Shown here in pieces: positions 35,806 to 44,958 of a stretch of 59,753 bases of DNA. Within the stretch, counting starts at the first letter, position 1; every line of letters begins with the position of its first letter. Origin of the DNA: Apibacter mensalis (lineage in GTDB: Bacteria > Bacteroidota > Bacteroidia > Flavobacteriales > Weeksellaceae); assembly GCF_001418685.1 (NCBI RefSeq), contig NZ_LIVM01000015.1:1-59753 (forward strand). The letters run 5' to 3'. The notes beneath the pieces are model-generated. The model ran no database searches, was not told where the DNA came from, and saw nothing but the letters and a program-made list of their open reading frames with translations. The position numbers were made by a program, and so were the translations under genes.

Positions 35806-36483
35806 TTGAGCGAAGATTTTATAAACACCCTTTGGCTTACAGGTAAGCTGGCAACTTTATCAACTTGCATCTTATTGGTTATAGGGTTGCCGGTATCCTA
35901 CCTGTTGGCTTATACACATTTTAAAATTAAACCTCTGGTTGAAGCTTTGATATGTATGCCTTTAGTCCTTCCTCCTACGGTATTAGGATACTATTTGTTA
36001 ATAGCTTTTAGTCCGCAAAATATATGGGGTTCTTTTTTAGAAAAACATTTTAATATTAGATTGGCATTTACTTTTGAAGGAATTATTATAGCAAGTATTA
36101 TTGCAGGTTTACCCTTTATGATACAATCTCTTCAAACTGGATTTTCGTCTCTTCCGGCAAGCTACAGAGAAGTTTCCTATACTTTAGGAAAATCCAAAAC
36201 CACTACCTTTTTCAAAGTTTTATTACCCAATATAAAGCCTTCTCTTATAACCGGTATAGCATTAACATTTGCTCATTGTATAGGAGAATTCGGAATTGTG
36301 TTGATGGTTGGAGGAAATATCCCGGGAGAAACTCGTATTGCTTCTATTGCAATTTACGATCAGGTACAGGCATTAGACTATAAAACCGCGAATCAATATT
36401 CATTTATTTTATTTTTAACTTCATTTATATTGCTAACTCTTATTTATAGCATTAATAAAAGTTTTAAAATTAAAACTATATAA
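35806..36483 (+). CDS. modB: molybdate ABC transporter permease
   Basis: 225 residues from a TTG at 35806; no ATG or GTG fits before the first helix. Five to six membrane helices and the permease EAA loop (PASYREVSYTLGKSKTTTFFKVLLPNIKPSLITG, in pieces near 110-145) identify a ModB/CysT-type component; MPLVLPPTVLGYYLL near 50-65 is typical of ModB. The unusual start codon 4 bases after modA suggests translational coupling. Confidence 0.94.
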   Translation: MSEDFINTLWLTGKLATLSTCILLVIGLPVSYLLAYTHFKIKPLVEALICMPLVLPPTVLGYYLLIAFSPQNIWGSFLEKHFNIRLAFTFEGIIIASIIAGLPFMIQSLQTGFSSLPASYREVSYTLGKSKTTTFFKVLLPNIKPSLITGIALTFAHCIGEFGIVLMVGGNIPGETRIASIAIYDQVQALDYKTANQYSFILFLTSFILLTLIYSINKSFKIKTI

Positions 36484-36491
36484 TTTTTTTA

Positions 36492-37148
36492 ATGATATAT
36501 ATTGATATTGAACATAAAATTTTGACTTCTGAAGGAAGTCGTATTTTATCTGTCAAAACAGAACTGCCGGACAACAAATTTATATGCATTTCTGGGCCAT
36601 CAGGTATAGGAAAAACAACACTCCTTAAAATGATCGCCGGTTTAATAAAACCCGATTGGGGAATAATTCAAATGGGAGATTGTATTTTTTTCGATTCCTT
36701 GAATAACATCAATATAAGTCCGCAAAAAAGAAATATAGGTTTTATGTTTCAGGATTATGCTTTATTTCCCCATATGACTGTGGAAGAAAATATATCTTTT
36801 GCACAGAATAAAGTTAAAGATAAAGCATGGGTTGATACTCTTATTAAATCTTATGGTTTAGAAGCTTTACGAAAACAGAAACCTAATAAACTTTCAGGAG
36901 GACAAAAACAAAGGACTGCTCTTGCGAGGACCTTAGCCAAGAAAGCAGACATATTACTCTTAGATGAACCTTTGTCTTCTGTAGATTCGACTATGAGGAT
37001 AAAACTTCAAAACGAAATTCTAAAGACACATGCTGATTTTGGTTCTACTACATTATTAGTTTCTCATGATCAAGATGAAGTTAACAAAATGGGACAATGT
37101 GTTTTACAATTGGGATATGATCAAATTCGATCAATTAAGAATTATTAA
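36492..37148 (+). CDS. modC: molybdate ABC transporter ATP-binding protein, short form
   Basis: 218 residues. Walker A GPSGIGKTT (about 36-44), Q-loop FMFQDYALFPHMTV, signature LSGGQKQR near 133 and Walker B ILLLDEPLSSVD near 153-164 are intact, and H-loop SHDQDE follows. The C-terminal Mop/TOBE domain of classical ModC (about 350 residues) is missing, so feedback by bound molybdate is not expected. Last gene of the 21-gene module. Confidence 0.94.
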   Translation: MIYIDIEHKILTSEGSRILSVKTELPDNKFICISGPSGIGKTTLLKMIAGLIKPDWGIIQMGDCIFFDSLNNINISPQKRNIGFMFQDYALFPHMTVEENISFAQNKVKDKAWVDTLIKSYGLEALRKQKPNKLSGGQKQRTALARTLAKKADILLLDEPLSSVDSTMRIKLQNEILKTHADFGSTTLLVSHDQDEVNKMGQCVLQLGYDQIRSIKNY

Positions 37149-37207
37149 AATTATATTTTATTTTTTTTAATATTTTAATACAATTAGGGTTTTTTTTTAG
37201 AAATTAG

Positions 37208-37215
37208 TACCTTTG
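37208..37215 (+). promoter_or_regulatory. -7 box TACCTTTG upstream of the small membrane protein
   Basis: Perfect TAnnTTTG, 81 bases before the ATG at 37297. The leader contains a CAAA repeat (37266-37282). Confidence 0.45.
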
Positions 37216-37265
37216 TGGTACACTAAATTAATTTTTTCACAATATAAATGGAAAAGATGAACTAA

Positions 37266-37282
37266 CAAACAAACAAACAAAC
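37266..37282 (+). repeat. tetranucleotide CAAA repeat in a leader
   Basis: Four consecutive CAAA units and a final C, 14 bases upstream of the start codon at 37297. It is short but sits between promoter box and gene. Confidence 0.6.
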
Positions 37283-37296
37283 TAACTTCTACATAA

Positions 37297-37554
37297 ATGA
37301 AATTACTGATTTTTATTTCCTCTATACCAGGATTACTCACTATTACTTTTATTATTTTGAAAGTTTTAAAAATTATAAAGTGGGCTTGGGTTATAATTTT
37401 TTCTCCTTTATGGATTGTTTTTTTATCTAGTATGAGTTTAATTTTTTTATTAATTTTTTATGTGAAAATTTATAAAAAATTTATAAAAAATTCATACAAA
37501 AATTTTTACATAAAATTGATATTAGATAAAATGATGCAAAAAAATAAGTATTAA
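37297..37554 (+). CDS. small 2-TM membrane protein
   Basis: 85 residues with two hydrophobic helices (about 4-23 and 30-56) and a basic tail rich in Lys and Tyr. The WAWVIIFSPLWIVFL segment resembles small membrane proteins annotated as 'transmembrane Fragile-X-F' in bacteria, but the match is short. A clear -7 box upstream supports a real gene. No functional clue from neighbours: modC ends 148 bases upstream and the next gene is convergent. Confidence 0.5.
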   Translation: MKLLIFISSIPGLLTITFIILKVLKIIKWAWVIIFSPLWIVFLSSMSLIFLLIFYVKIYKKFIKNSYKNFYIKLILDKMMQKNKY

Positions 37555-37558
37555 ATAA

Positions 37559-37606
37559 TTACTTATATAAGTTAAAAATATAGTACATTAAATATTATAT
37601 AAGTAA
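37559..37606. terminator. inverted repeat between convergent genes, probable bidirectional terminator
   Basis: Perfect 12-base arms TTACTTATATAA / TTATATAAGTAA separated by 24 bases, lying between the stops at 37554 (plus) and 37626 (minus). AT-only stems make it weak. Confidence 0.35.
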
Positions 37607-37625
37607 GAATAAATTCAAAATAAAA

Positions 37626-38438
37626 TTATTGAATTTTTAAGGAAACTATTTTATTGTTTTTTAAATAACTTCTTAAAATTCGTCTTGCATCTTTATTATC
37701 TGATTTAGGCGTAATAAACGTCAGAGGATCTTTTCGGGATCTTTTTGGACAGAATCCAAAACCTTTATAAATTCCATTTTCTATTAAAACTAATCCTTTT
37801 TCATCCTTAGTTCGTCCCGGAAGTTTTAATAATAAGGTTTCTTGTGGAAAAGAATTTTTCTTTAAATATTGTTGTACACGTTTGTTATAATCTTGTATGG
37901 GCTCCTTATTGATACAAGCACCTAAACATTCGTGTATAGTATACTGGAAACATTGAGCCTTCGTTTTATACAATCCGTTTATTTTCTGACAAAGTTTATA
38001 AGTTTCCGTAATTCGGAATAAATCTTCTTTTCCTTGCTTTAAACTTAAATAAGAATTAATTTCCTGTGATCGATTATCTATTTTTTTCAATTGTAAAGAT
38101 ATATATCCCTCTTCAGTAATTTCGGGATATAAACCATAATAAAAAATACTATGTCTTTGCGCTCTGTTATAAATGGGTTTATGGTATTTTATTTCCTCAG
38201 ATTCCATAAGAAGCGCAATTAATTCACTTCCTGTAGGCTCATACCTCACTTTAGAAGCAAAGTTTTGAATTTTTACTGATTTACGGTCAGTACAGGTAAA
38301 GTGTTGGCTCAGTCTTTTTTTGATATTATTGCTTTTTCCTATATAAATCAACCGTTCCTCATCAGTATAAATATAATATACTCCCGGGATGGTAGGTAAA
38401 TCGGTAACAATATTTTTTAAATCCTCACGCATATTCAT
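37626..38438 (-). CDS. GIY-YIG nuclease, UvrC N-terminal/Cho-like
   Basis: 270 residues. The nuclease domain starts at about residue 16: TIPGVYYIYTDEERLIYIGKS contains the GVYYIY...YIGKS pair, followed by NNIKKRLSQHF with the catalytic Arg and, near 80, MESEEIKYHKPIYN with the metal-binding Glu. Residues 150-175 keep the UvrC-like Cys pattern around HECLGAC. There is no C-terminal RNase H-like nuclease half, so it resembles the Cho endonuclease, a second incision enzyme for excision repair. It follows umuC by 47 bases on the same strand, placing it in a DNA-damage cassette. Confidence 0.85.
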   Translation of the reverse strand: MNMREDLKNIVTDLPTIPGVYYIYTDEERLIYIGKSNNIKKRLSQHFTCTDRKSVKIQNFASKVRYEPTGSELIALLMESEEIKYHKPIYNRAQRHSIFYYGLYPEITEEGYISLQLKKIDNRSQEINSYLSLKQGKEDLFRITETYKLCQKINGLYKTKAQCFQYTIHECLGACINKEPIQDYNKRVQQYLKKNSFPQETLLLKLPGRTKDEKGLVLIENGIYKGFGFCPKRSRKDPLTFITPKSDNKDARRILRSYLKNNKIVSLKIQ

Positions 38439-38485
38439 TCTATTTTTATAAAATTATTATAGGATTATACTTGGCTAAATCCTTC

Positions 38486-39748
38486 TTATACTTTTACTTG
38501 TATAATTTCCCGTATATCGGTAGAAAAACGTTTTGAAAGTCGGGTCTGCTTCATCTTCCACGTACTTTTTATATCTTGACATCCCAGTTTAAGTTTATCT
38601 TCGTGGTATTTATGATTCAACTTATCTATAATCTTCATAATAGGCTGATGCTTCAGGTAATAATCCTCGTCAAACAAAGAAATTTGTCTTTCCGATTCAG
38701 GGATTAAGCCTGAGACAATAACTCCTGCTTTTTTATATTGATAGCCTTTTTTATATATTGCTTCCAGTGCTTTTTGAGCACATTTACTTAACTCAATAGC
38801 TGAGTTGTGGGGATTGGAAAGCGTTAAAGTAACAGTGGGATGATATTGAATTAAATCGCCCCTAAAGAAGTTTGTATGCAGGAAAACGGTCACGTAGTTA
38901 CAGCAACTTTGTTGTGCGCGTAATTTTTCCGAGCATTTGATCGCAAAGGTAGCCACTCTTTCTTTTAGATCTTCTATTTTGTCAGTCATGTAATCGAAGG
39001 TGCGGGTAGTAGCAATGGACTTTTTACGAGCAGGTAAATCTATATCGAACTGGGGAATTCCTTTTAATTCATTGATTATGCGGATTCCTACAATTCCCAT
39101 TTCCTGACGTATAAATGTTTCCGGAAGGTTTACCAATTCATAAGCTTTACGAATACCTTTTGTCCGTAATCGTTTGTTTAATCTTTTTCCGATTCCCCAA
39201 ATATCTTCAATATGCAACCAATTAAGTGCTTTTTCAATTTTTTCGGGAGAATCTATTACATATACATTATCAGTTTTCTCAGGATATTTTTTAGCTATCC
39301 TATTAGCTGCTTTGGCAAGTGTTTTGGTAGGGGCAATTCCTATGCTGGTAGGAATGCCTACTCCCTTGAGTATATATTTTCTTAGGTCTAGACAATATTC
39401 CCGCAAATTCAAATTCATATAGCCGTTAAAGTTCATAAATGCTTCATCAATAGAATATATTTCAACTTCCTTGCAATAACGCCCAATAATATTCATCACT
39501 CTGTTGCTTAAATCTCCATATAGAGGAAAATTGGCGGAATAGAGGAATATTTTATTTTCTTCAAATATTTTTTCATATTTAAATGCAGGAGCCCCCATAG
39601 GGATTCCAAGGGATTTTGCCTCATTGGAACGAGCAATTACACATCCGTCATTATTCGAAAGTACACAAACAGGCTTACCCGTTAAAGAGGGATTACTGAC
39701 TCTTTCACAAGAAGCATAAAAATTATTACAATCTAATAAAGCGTACAT
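38486..39748 (-). CDS. umuC: Y-family DNA polymerase V subunit UmuC
   Basis: 420 residues, the standard UmuC length. Active-site blocks: ALLDCNNFYASCERV (residues 3-17, first Asp), LSNNDGCVIARSNEAKSLGIPMG (about 30-52) and EIYSIDEAFMNF near 100 with the catalytic Asp-Glu. A C-terminal DUF4113-like end follows. It performs error-prone synthesis past lesions with processed UmuD. The gene starts 1 base after the umuD stop codon, so the pair is translationally coupled. Confidence 0.96.
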   Translation of the reverse strand: MYALLDCNNFYASCERVSNPSLTGKPVCVLSNNDGCVIARSNEAKSLGIPMGAPAFKYEKIFEENKIFLYSANFPLYGDLSNRVMNIIGRYCKEVEIYSIDEAFMNFNGYMNLNLREYCLDLRKYILKGVGIPTSIGIAPTKTLAKAANRIAKKYPEKTDNVYVIDSPEKIEKALNWLHIEDIWGIGKRLNKRLRTKGIRKAYELVNLPETFIRQEMGIVGIRIINELKGIPQFDIDLPARKKSIATTRTFDYMTDKIEDLKERVATFAIKCSEKLRAQQSCCNYVTVFLHTNFFRGDLIQYHPTVTLTLSNPHNSAIELSKCAQKALEAIYKKGYQYKKAGVIVSGLIPESERQISLFDEDYYLKHQPIMKIIDKLNHKYHEDKLKLGCQDIKSTWKMKQTRLSKRFSTDIREIIQVKV

Positions 39749-39749
39749 G

Positions 39750-40166
39750 CTATGAAAATTTTATAATAGTATGGGTAAGTATTCCCCAAATAATAAAATC
39801 TTGGTCAGGAGTAACCCGTATAGATTCGTATTCCTTATTTTCAGGAAGGAGAATAATTTCTTTTACTATGCCTTTTTCCTTTACTACCTTTAGTCTTTTT
39901 AATGTAAATTCCCCATCTATATAGCACACGGCAATATGGCCGTTTTTAGGCTCCAATGCTTTATCAACGATAATAAGGTCTCCGTTATATATTCTCATAT
40001 CTTTCATAGAATCTCCATTTACCCGTGCTAGAAAAGTGGTTTCGGGATCCCTTATTAATTCATCGTTTAAGTTAATTCGTTCCAAATAGAAATCATCTGC
40101 TGCCGAAGGAAATCCGGCTTTGATGTCTCCTGCAAACCATAAAGATAAATTATCTTTTCGCTTCAT
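39750..40166 (-). CDS. umuD: UmuD-type S24 self-cleaving protein
   Basis: 138 residues with the LexA/UmuD peptidase fold: cleavage site Ala17-Gly18 in DIKAGFPSA, catalytic Ser in NGDSMKDMRI (near 53) and Lys in GEFTLKRLKV (near 90). RecA-stimulated self-cleavage would give the active UmuD' that pairs with UmuC. It is the first gene of the umuD-umuC-GIY-YIG unit. I looked for a LexA-type palindrome upstream and could not identify one. Confidence 0.95.
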   Translation of the reverse strand: MKRKDNLSLWFAGDIKAGFPSAADDFYLERINLNDELIRDPETTFLARVNGDSMKDMRIYNGDLIIVDKALEPKNGHIAVCYIDGEFTLKRLKVVKEKGIVKEIILLPENKEYESIRVTPDQDFIIWGILTHTIIKFS

Positions 40167-40171
40167 AAATG

Positions 40172-40179
40172 CAAATTTA
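40172..40179 (-). promoter_or_regulatory. -7 box TAAATTTG for umuDC
   Basis: Minus-strand TAAATTTG, a perfect TAnnTTTG, only 6 bases upstream of the umuD start, implying a nearly leaderless transcript. Confidence 0.45.
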
Positions 40180-40444
40180 TTATGAATTATGTTTAAAAAG
40201 AAGCGATAAAATAGTAATTTGATTGATATTTAGATAATATAAATGATATTTCCATAATAAAATAGAGGAATATTTATGAGGTGTTCACTATTTAAGTAAT
40301 CATTTATATACCGAAAGAATATAGGGATCGGATGTTTACTGTTTAATTGATGGATTTCGTAATAAATGCATGATGCTTTTATATTTTATTTTAAATCAGT
40401 CAATTATAGTTTAAAATATTTTTAATGAATTTTATTTATAAAAT

Positions 40445-41098
40445 TTATATTAAATTCCAGTCTGAAAATAAAGTAAGTAAATGTAAAGTAGTTGCTGCTC
40501 CGGCATGTTGCCGAATAGATACTAATCTTTTATTTAAATAACTTTCACTGTTTGGGTATACTTTATCGGTCTTAAATTTGACTGATATTTCCGGGACATT
40601 CATACCTACAGATAATAGGCGCACTAATTCCAGGTCGTTATTTGTGAACTCAAATAATCCGCCTTTTTGAGATTTATTTGTATATAGGTATATTTTATTT
40701 TCATAGACATTTTCTATTGCTTTCTTTAATTCTTGTGAACAGTCCGCACCTCTCGTTATAAAAGCATCTATATTATATTTTTCAAAGAAAGAATTAATAA
40801 CAGGTTGTCTATTCTCAATGGAAAAAACAATAATTTTAAGATCAGGAAATTCTTCTTTAACAACTTTAATAAGTTCTTCCCCGGATGTAATAATATGTTC
40901 TTGAATACTGTCAAATGATAAATCTGTAATTAATAGTTCATAAGGTAAGTTATCGGAAAAGGACTTTCGAATTTTAGAAATGGCATCATCGCAATAATTT
41001 GCTTGGTCAATATGAGATACATTTAATTCTTCAACTATTTTTTTAACAGCAAAATTATCGTTAGAGAAATTCTCTGCAATAAGAATCTTTTCAAACAT
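40445..41098 (-). CDS. orphan response regulator, NarL/LuxR-like
   Basis: 217 residues. The receiver domain (1-125) has the phospho-acceptor Asp in LLITDLSF near 60, the IIVFS beta-4 segment and an AFITRGAD end in place of the usual Lys loop, so phosphorylation chemistry may be altered. Residues about 150-217 fit a LuxR-type HTH (FTNNDLELVRLLSVGMNVPEIS, then SESYLNKRLVSIRQHAGA). No histidine kinase is nearby. Neighbours are the umu cassette, in the same direction, and a long AT-rich gap; the target is unknown. Confidence 0.8.
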   Translation of the reverse strand: MFEKILIAENFSNDNFAVKKIVEELNVSHIDQANYCDDAISKIRKSFSDNLPYELLITDLSFDSIQEHIITSGEELIKVVKEEFPDLKIIVFSIENRQPVINSFFEKYNIDAFITRGADCSQELKKAIENVYENKIYLYTNKSQKGGLFEFTNNDLELVRLLSVGMNVPEISVKFKTDKVYPNSESYLNKRLVSIRQHAGAATTLHLLTLFSDWNLI

Positions 41099-41141
41099 AA
41101 TAAAACTTTTTAGTGTTGTGTTATTGTTTTTGTATTACCTA

Positions 41142-41149
41142 CAAAAATA
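41142..41149 (-). promoter_or_regulatory. -7 box TATTTTTG for the response regulator
   Basis: Minus-strand TATTTTTG, a perfect TAnnTTTG, 44 bases upstream of the start codon at 41098. Confidence 0.45.
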
Positions 41150-41697
41150 ATATTAATATTTTAAATAATATATAAAAATTTAGGGATAAAATTTTAGTTT
41201 ATTAGATAAAAATAAACACAATGACTAATTAGTGAAATTTAATATTAATTAAACATTAACACTCGTAATTTTTCTATCTATAAAATTTAAAGAAACTAAA
41301 TATTTGATCCTCTCATTTTAATTTATGAATATTCTTTTTTTTAGGTTATAAGCATTCATATCAATCATTTTACCTAATAATACATATAATTTTTTTAAAA
41401 TTATTTAAAAAAAACAATAAAAATAATAAATGTTACTGATAATACTTATCATTTGTGTCTTTTTTTTTCTATTATTGGTACTGTATTTTTGATTGGTTAG
41501 AGGCATTATTATACCCAAAACAGCAAAATGATTTTTGTTAATACCATAATAAACCCGAAGTAAACAGGATAAAAATTTTATAAAAAAAGTATTATATTGT
41601 ATGAATGAGAATGGTAATTTTTATAAAGTTTTTTAGTTAGAATATTAAATAATATTTTAATTTGTAATTGTTTTTTTTAGCTAAAATTTGAATTCCA

Positions 41698-41728
41698 TTT
41701 GATTACAAGATTTATTGATATAGATTTG
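41698..41728 (+). promoter_or_regulatory. promoter upstream of the Mrr-like gene
   Basis: TTTG (41698-41701), a 19-base spacer and TAGATTTG (41721-41728), a complete match to the Bacteroidota -33/-7 pattern. The leader to the ATG at 41920 is about 185 bases. Confidence 0.55.
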
Positions 41729-41919
41729 TAATTCAATAATGAATTGTTAAAGATTTCACCCAAGTGAGCGAAAAAGATAACGCAATAATTTATTTGCATT
41801 AAAAAAAGAATTAAGTTCCCAAAAGAAACAGTTTTTCATAAAGCCTTTCGAAGATGCTAAAAAGCAAAAAAAGATAAAAAATATTTTTATGATAATAAAT
41901 AATTAAAACCATAACTATT

Positions 41920-43083
41920 ATGATAAAAATTCCCTTATATCCGGAATACAGTCGAACTATTGAATTATTAAAAATAATTGAAGGAATCAATACGCAAGAT
42001 TTTAAAAATATGTGGAATACAGTTTGGGGGTTGAGAGGAACGCCACAAAATACGGTGGATTGGAAAGATCCTGATAGCTGGATTTACGAACGGTTAGATG
42101 GTAAAGATAAAGAAATTGCCCTTAAAATATGGTTGGAAAGCAATAAAAAGGTAAATCCGCGTTGGACAAGGGGGGATCAGTTTTTAATGTCAGGATATAA
42201 ATTAATAGAAGAAGTTAAAGGAGTATATTTGCTCACAGAAATCGGAAAAATTTTTGTTAGTAGTATTCAAAATGAGGTAATAAAACAAATTGATTTAGAA
42301 GAAGGACTTATACAAATATTGGTTCAATTGTCTTTATTAAATAAAGGAAAACGATCAGATTTATTAGAAGATTGGGAGGAATATACCCGAAATAATTCCA
42401 ACTTAAAACAAGATTCCGTAATTAAAGATTACTTACGACGAAGATTAGTTAATTTAATAGACCGAAAATATGTAAAAAGAGAAGGAAATATATATTCTAT
42501 TACTGATAAGGGGATCTCATATTTAGAAAAAGTAAATAAAAATAACCCTAAACCTATATTAAATAAGGAAACTGAGCTTAACAAATTAATTGATCAATTT
42601 ACTGTTGAGCAAAGGCAAATCCTTAAAAATTATTTAAAAGAAACTACTCCGTATCAGTTTGAACACATTATTAGAGATTTATTGACTTCTATGGGATATG
42701 ATGAAGTGGAAGTTACTTCTTCTACTAATGATAAAGGAGTAGATGTGACAGGTATCAGTCAAAATGGGATAACAACAGTAAAAGAAGTTATTCAAGTTAA
42801 AAGGATGCTTACTTCCAATGTTAATCGTACGGTGTTAGATAGTTTACGAGGTTCTTTACATCGGTTTGACGCTTTTCAGGGAACTATAATTACTCTTTCT
42901 GATTTTGCAAAGGGGGCAAAAGAAGCAGCTTTTGAAAAAGGAGCAGCTCCCATAACACTCATAAATGGAGAAAAATTAATAGATTTACTTCTACAGTACG
43001 AAATAGGAATTAAAAGGAAGACTTTTCGATATTATATCGTAGATGAAAATTACTTTAATAACGAAGACGAAAACGTAGATTAA
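41920..43083 (+). CDS. Mrr-like restriction endonuclease
   Basis: 387 residues. The N-terminal two thirds form winged-helix modules, including a segment typical of Mrr N-domains (RRRLVNLIDRKYVKREGNIYSITDKG near 180-205). The catalytic Mrr_cat domain is at about 240-370: PYQFEHIIRDLLTSMGYDEVEVT, then a PD-(D/E)xK core with Asp near 275 (KGVDVTGIS) and QVK near 293 (VIQVKRM). Mrr proteins are type IV enzymes that cut modified foreign DNA. No methyltransferase is nearby, which fits type IV. It is intact although the integrase and excisionase remnants beside it are broken. Confidence 0.88.
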   Translation: MIKIPLYPEYSRTIELLKIIEGINTQDFKNMWNTVWGLRGTPQNTVDWKDPDSWIYERLDGKDKEIALKIWLESNKKVNPRWTRGDQFLMSGYKLIEEVKGVYLLTEIGKIFVSSIQNEVIKQIDLEEGLIQILVQLSLLNKGKRSDLLEDWEEYTRNNSNLKQDSVIKDYLRRRLVNLIDRKYVKREGNIYSITDKGISYLEKVNKNNPKPILNKETELNKLIDQFTVEQRQILKNYLKETTPYQFEHIIRDLLTSMGYDEVEVTSSTNDKGVDVTGISQNGITTVKEVIQVKRMLTSNVNRTVLDSLRGSLHRFDAFQGTIITLSDFAKGAKEAAFEKGAAPITLINGEKLIDLLLQYEIGIKRKTFRYYIVDENYFNNEDENVD

Positions 43084-43199
43084 TTTTTTGTTTAAATAAA
43101 TCGTTAAGTGACTTATCCGATTTTTGCATTTATTTTACTAAATGGGAATAAACAGCAGAACAGAATTAATGGTACAACAATACACAAATAGGATTATAG

Positions 43200-44123
43200 A
43201 ATAAGTATAATAATACATAAAACTAGAAGAGTAAGGTATAACTTTTAAAAGTGTAATGAATGAGTGGTATAACAGTAGTTGTTGCCAAAAATTGAAATTA
43301 AAACGTTGTTGAAGAATAAGTAATTCATTGGAAAAACACATCGTACCATATGTTGGTAATGTACCTATTTCAGAAACTACACCTCGCATACTCATTGAGT
43401 TATTAAAACTCCTTGAGACTGTTAATAAACTTGAAACCCTATCGAGCATTATACACGTCTAAATGAGATTATGGATTAAATTTGGGATATATAAATACAA
43501 ATATCTTAACTAAATTTCATTAAGTTTTTGAAAAACCAACTGTGGAACATACGCTAATTATTCGTCCAGAAGAATTACCATAATTTATGGAAGCTCTTTC
43601 TAAGGCTAAAATTCGTACTGAAATTAATTTATTAATTGAATTTCAATTATTAATGTTAACTCGCCCAATATAGGTGCTTCAAATTGAATGGGTCTGACAT
43701 CGATATTATTAAAAGAATTTGGAAGGTTCCGGCGGAAAAGATAAAAAAAATCATGAATACCTTGTACCATTAACTCAAAGAGCAATTGATATACTTTTGG
43801 AAATGAAAAAATTAACGGTACAGGAAAATACGTTTTTGTATCAAGAGCCAAAAATCATTTGGAAAAACATATGAATTCTCAAACTGCTAATGTAGTCATA
43901 AAACGAATGGGATTTAAGGGAAAATTAGTTCCACACGAATTAAGACCAATCGTTTCAACCTTTTTTTAATGAAGATAATTTTGACAGAGATGTTATTGAA
44001 ATGTCTCTTTCACACGTTGATAAAAATTCTGTTCATAAGACGTATAATAGAGCGTTGTACTTAGAATAGCGAACAGAAATGTTAAATTTTTGGTCGGAAT
44101 TTATACGTTATGCTAAAGAGTAA
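43200..44123 (+). pseudogene. decayed P4-type tyrosine integrase
   Basis: Several frames on the plus strand together spell a P4/prophage-type integrase, interrupted by stops and frameshifts. LEKHIVPYVGNVPIS followed by TPRILIELLKLLE (from 43328) is the core-binding domain. RPEELP, a stop, then FMEALSKAKIRTEINLLIEF (from about 43562) enters the catalytic domain. WKVPAEKIKKNHEYLVPLTQRA (about 43721-43790) and LVPHELRP (near 43925) contain the beta strands and the HxxR box, and SHVDKNSVHKTYNRALYLE (about 44012-44067) holds the catalytic Tyr region. The true start is unclear. It marks the edge of a former genomic island. Confidence 0.85.
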
Positions 44124-44281
44124 AATTCTACAATTTCATAAAGAAAAAGCAATAAAAATTACACCTTCAATGTTCAATTCGCCGTTTAATAACATTAGTA
44201 ATTTTTCTTATTCACTAAATTTTTGAACTTATTTATACATTTTCTTTCACATAATACATAGCAAATTAAAAAACTATAATT

Positions 44282-44482
44282 ATGGTAAAAAATATGAACA
44301 GAAGATTAATTAGATTAGCAGAAGTAATTCATAAAACAGGAATCTGCCGAGCATCAATTTACAAAGAAATGGCTGAAAAAAGATTTTCTAAAGATATTAA
44401 GTTAACATCTTAGGCAGTTGGTTGGGTAGAAAGTGAAATTGACGAATGAATTGATAAACAAATTGCTAAGCGTGATAGTTAA
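44282..44482 (+). pseudogene. decayed AlpA-family excisionase/regulator
   Basis: One continuous frame of 67 codons reads as an AlpA protein: RRLIRLAEVIHKTGICRASIY is the MerR-like helix-turn-helix, MAEKRFSKDIKL follows, then AVGWVESEID and the C-terminal helix. Two in-frame stops break it, TAG at 44411-44413 and TGA at 44447-44449. AlpA genes usually travel with P4-type integrases, so this belongs with the integrase remnant just upstream. No frameshift is needed, only the two stops. Confidence 0.85.
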
Positions 44483-44958
44483 CATTTGAATAAACCTTTT
44501 ACCTTTGATATAGAATTTTTATAACTTTCTAGATAAAACTACCAAGGATAAAGGTTTTTAACTTTCTATTGAATTATACATAAATATATCAAATGATTTT
44601 TTAGTTTTTAGTAATTAAAAAATTTTAACTCTTTTAAGTTAAATATAATTTTTAACCTTTTATAGCTTCTCATTATTTGATTTAAAAGGAATGATTTTAA
44701 TCATCTTATAACTTAAGAAATATAATTTCGTACTAAAAAAATAAATTAACAATTTTTTTATATAAAACGCAAAAAAAAAAGCTAAATGATATAAAATAAA
44801 TTAGATAAAATAAAATATGCGAATTATATGAATATATTTATAAACGTTTTATTAATTTTTTTGTCATAAAATAAGTAGTTTATATACTTTTATTTCATAA
44901 AAAATTTCCTTATATATTTCGTATATATAAATATTTTACCTAAGTTAGCAGTGGCTTA
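44483..44958. other. 476-base AT-rich leader of the T6SS operon
   Basis: No gene seen. A TTTG at 44860-44863, 21-base spacer and TACTTTTA at 44885-44892 (7 of 8 matches to TAnnTTTG) are a possible promoter, and TATATTTC near 44914-44921 is another near match. The rest is mostly A/T with poly-A runs. Confidence 0.4.

Larger units (their letters stand above)
41099..41919. other. 821-base AT-rich gap before the Mrr gene
   Basis: No gene seen on either strand. It contains a minus-strand -7 box (TATTTTTG, 41142-41149) for the response regulator, a short dyad GATAA-TAC-TTATC near 41437-41449 followed by a T run, and the promoter at 41698-41728. Bases 41750-41880 have broken open frames but nothing I can name. 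Confidence 0.55.

Noticed and set aside
41430-41475. Dyad GATAA-TAC-TTATC followed by a T run as a terminator
   Set aside because: Only a 5-base stem, and no plus-strand gene ends upstream; it is more likely chance in AT-rich DNA.
43138-43449. Open frame of 103 codons on the minus strand
   Set aside because: It is antisense to the decayed integrase, whose plus-strand reading gives clear family motifs; the minus-strand protein has no features.
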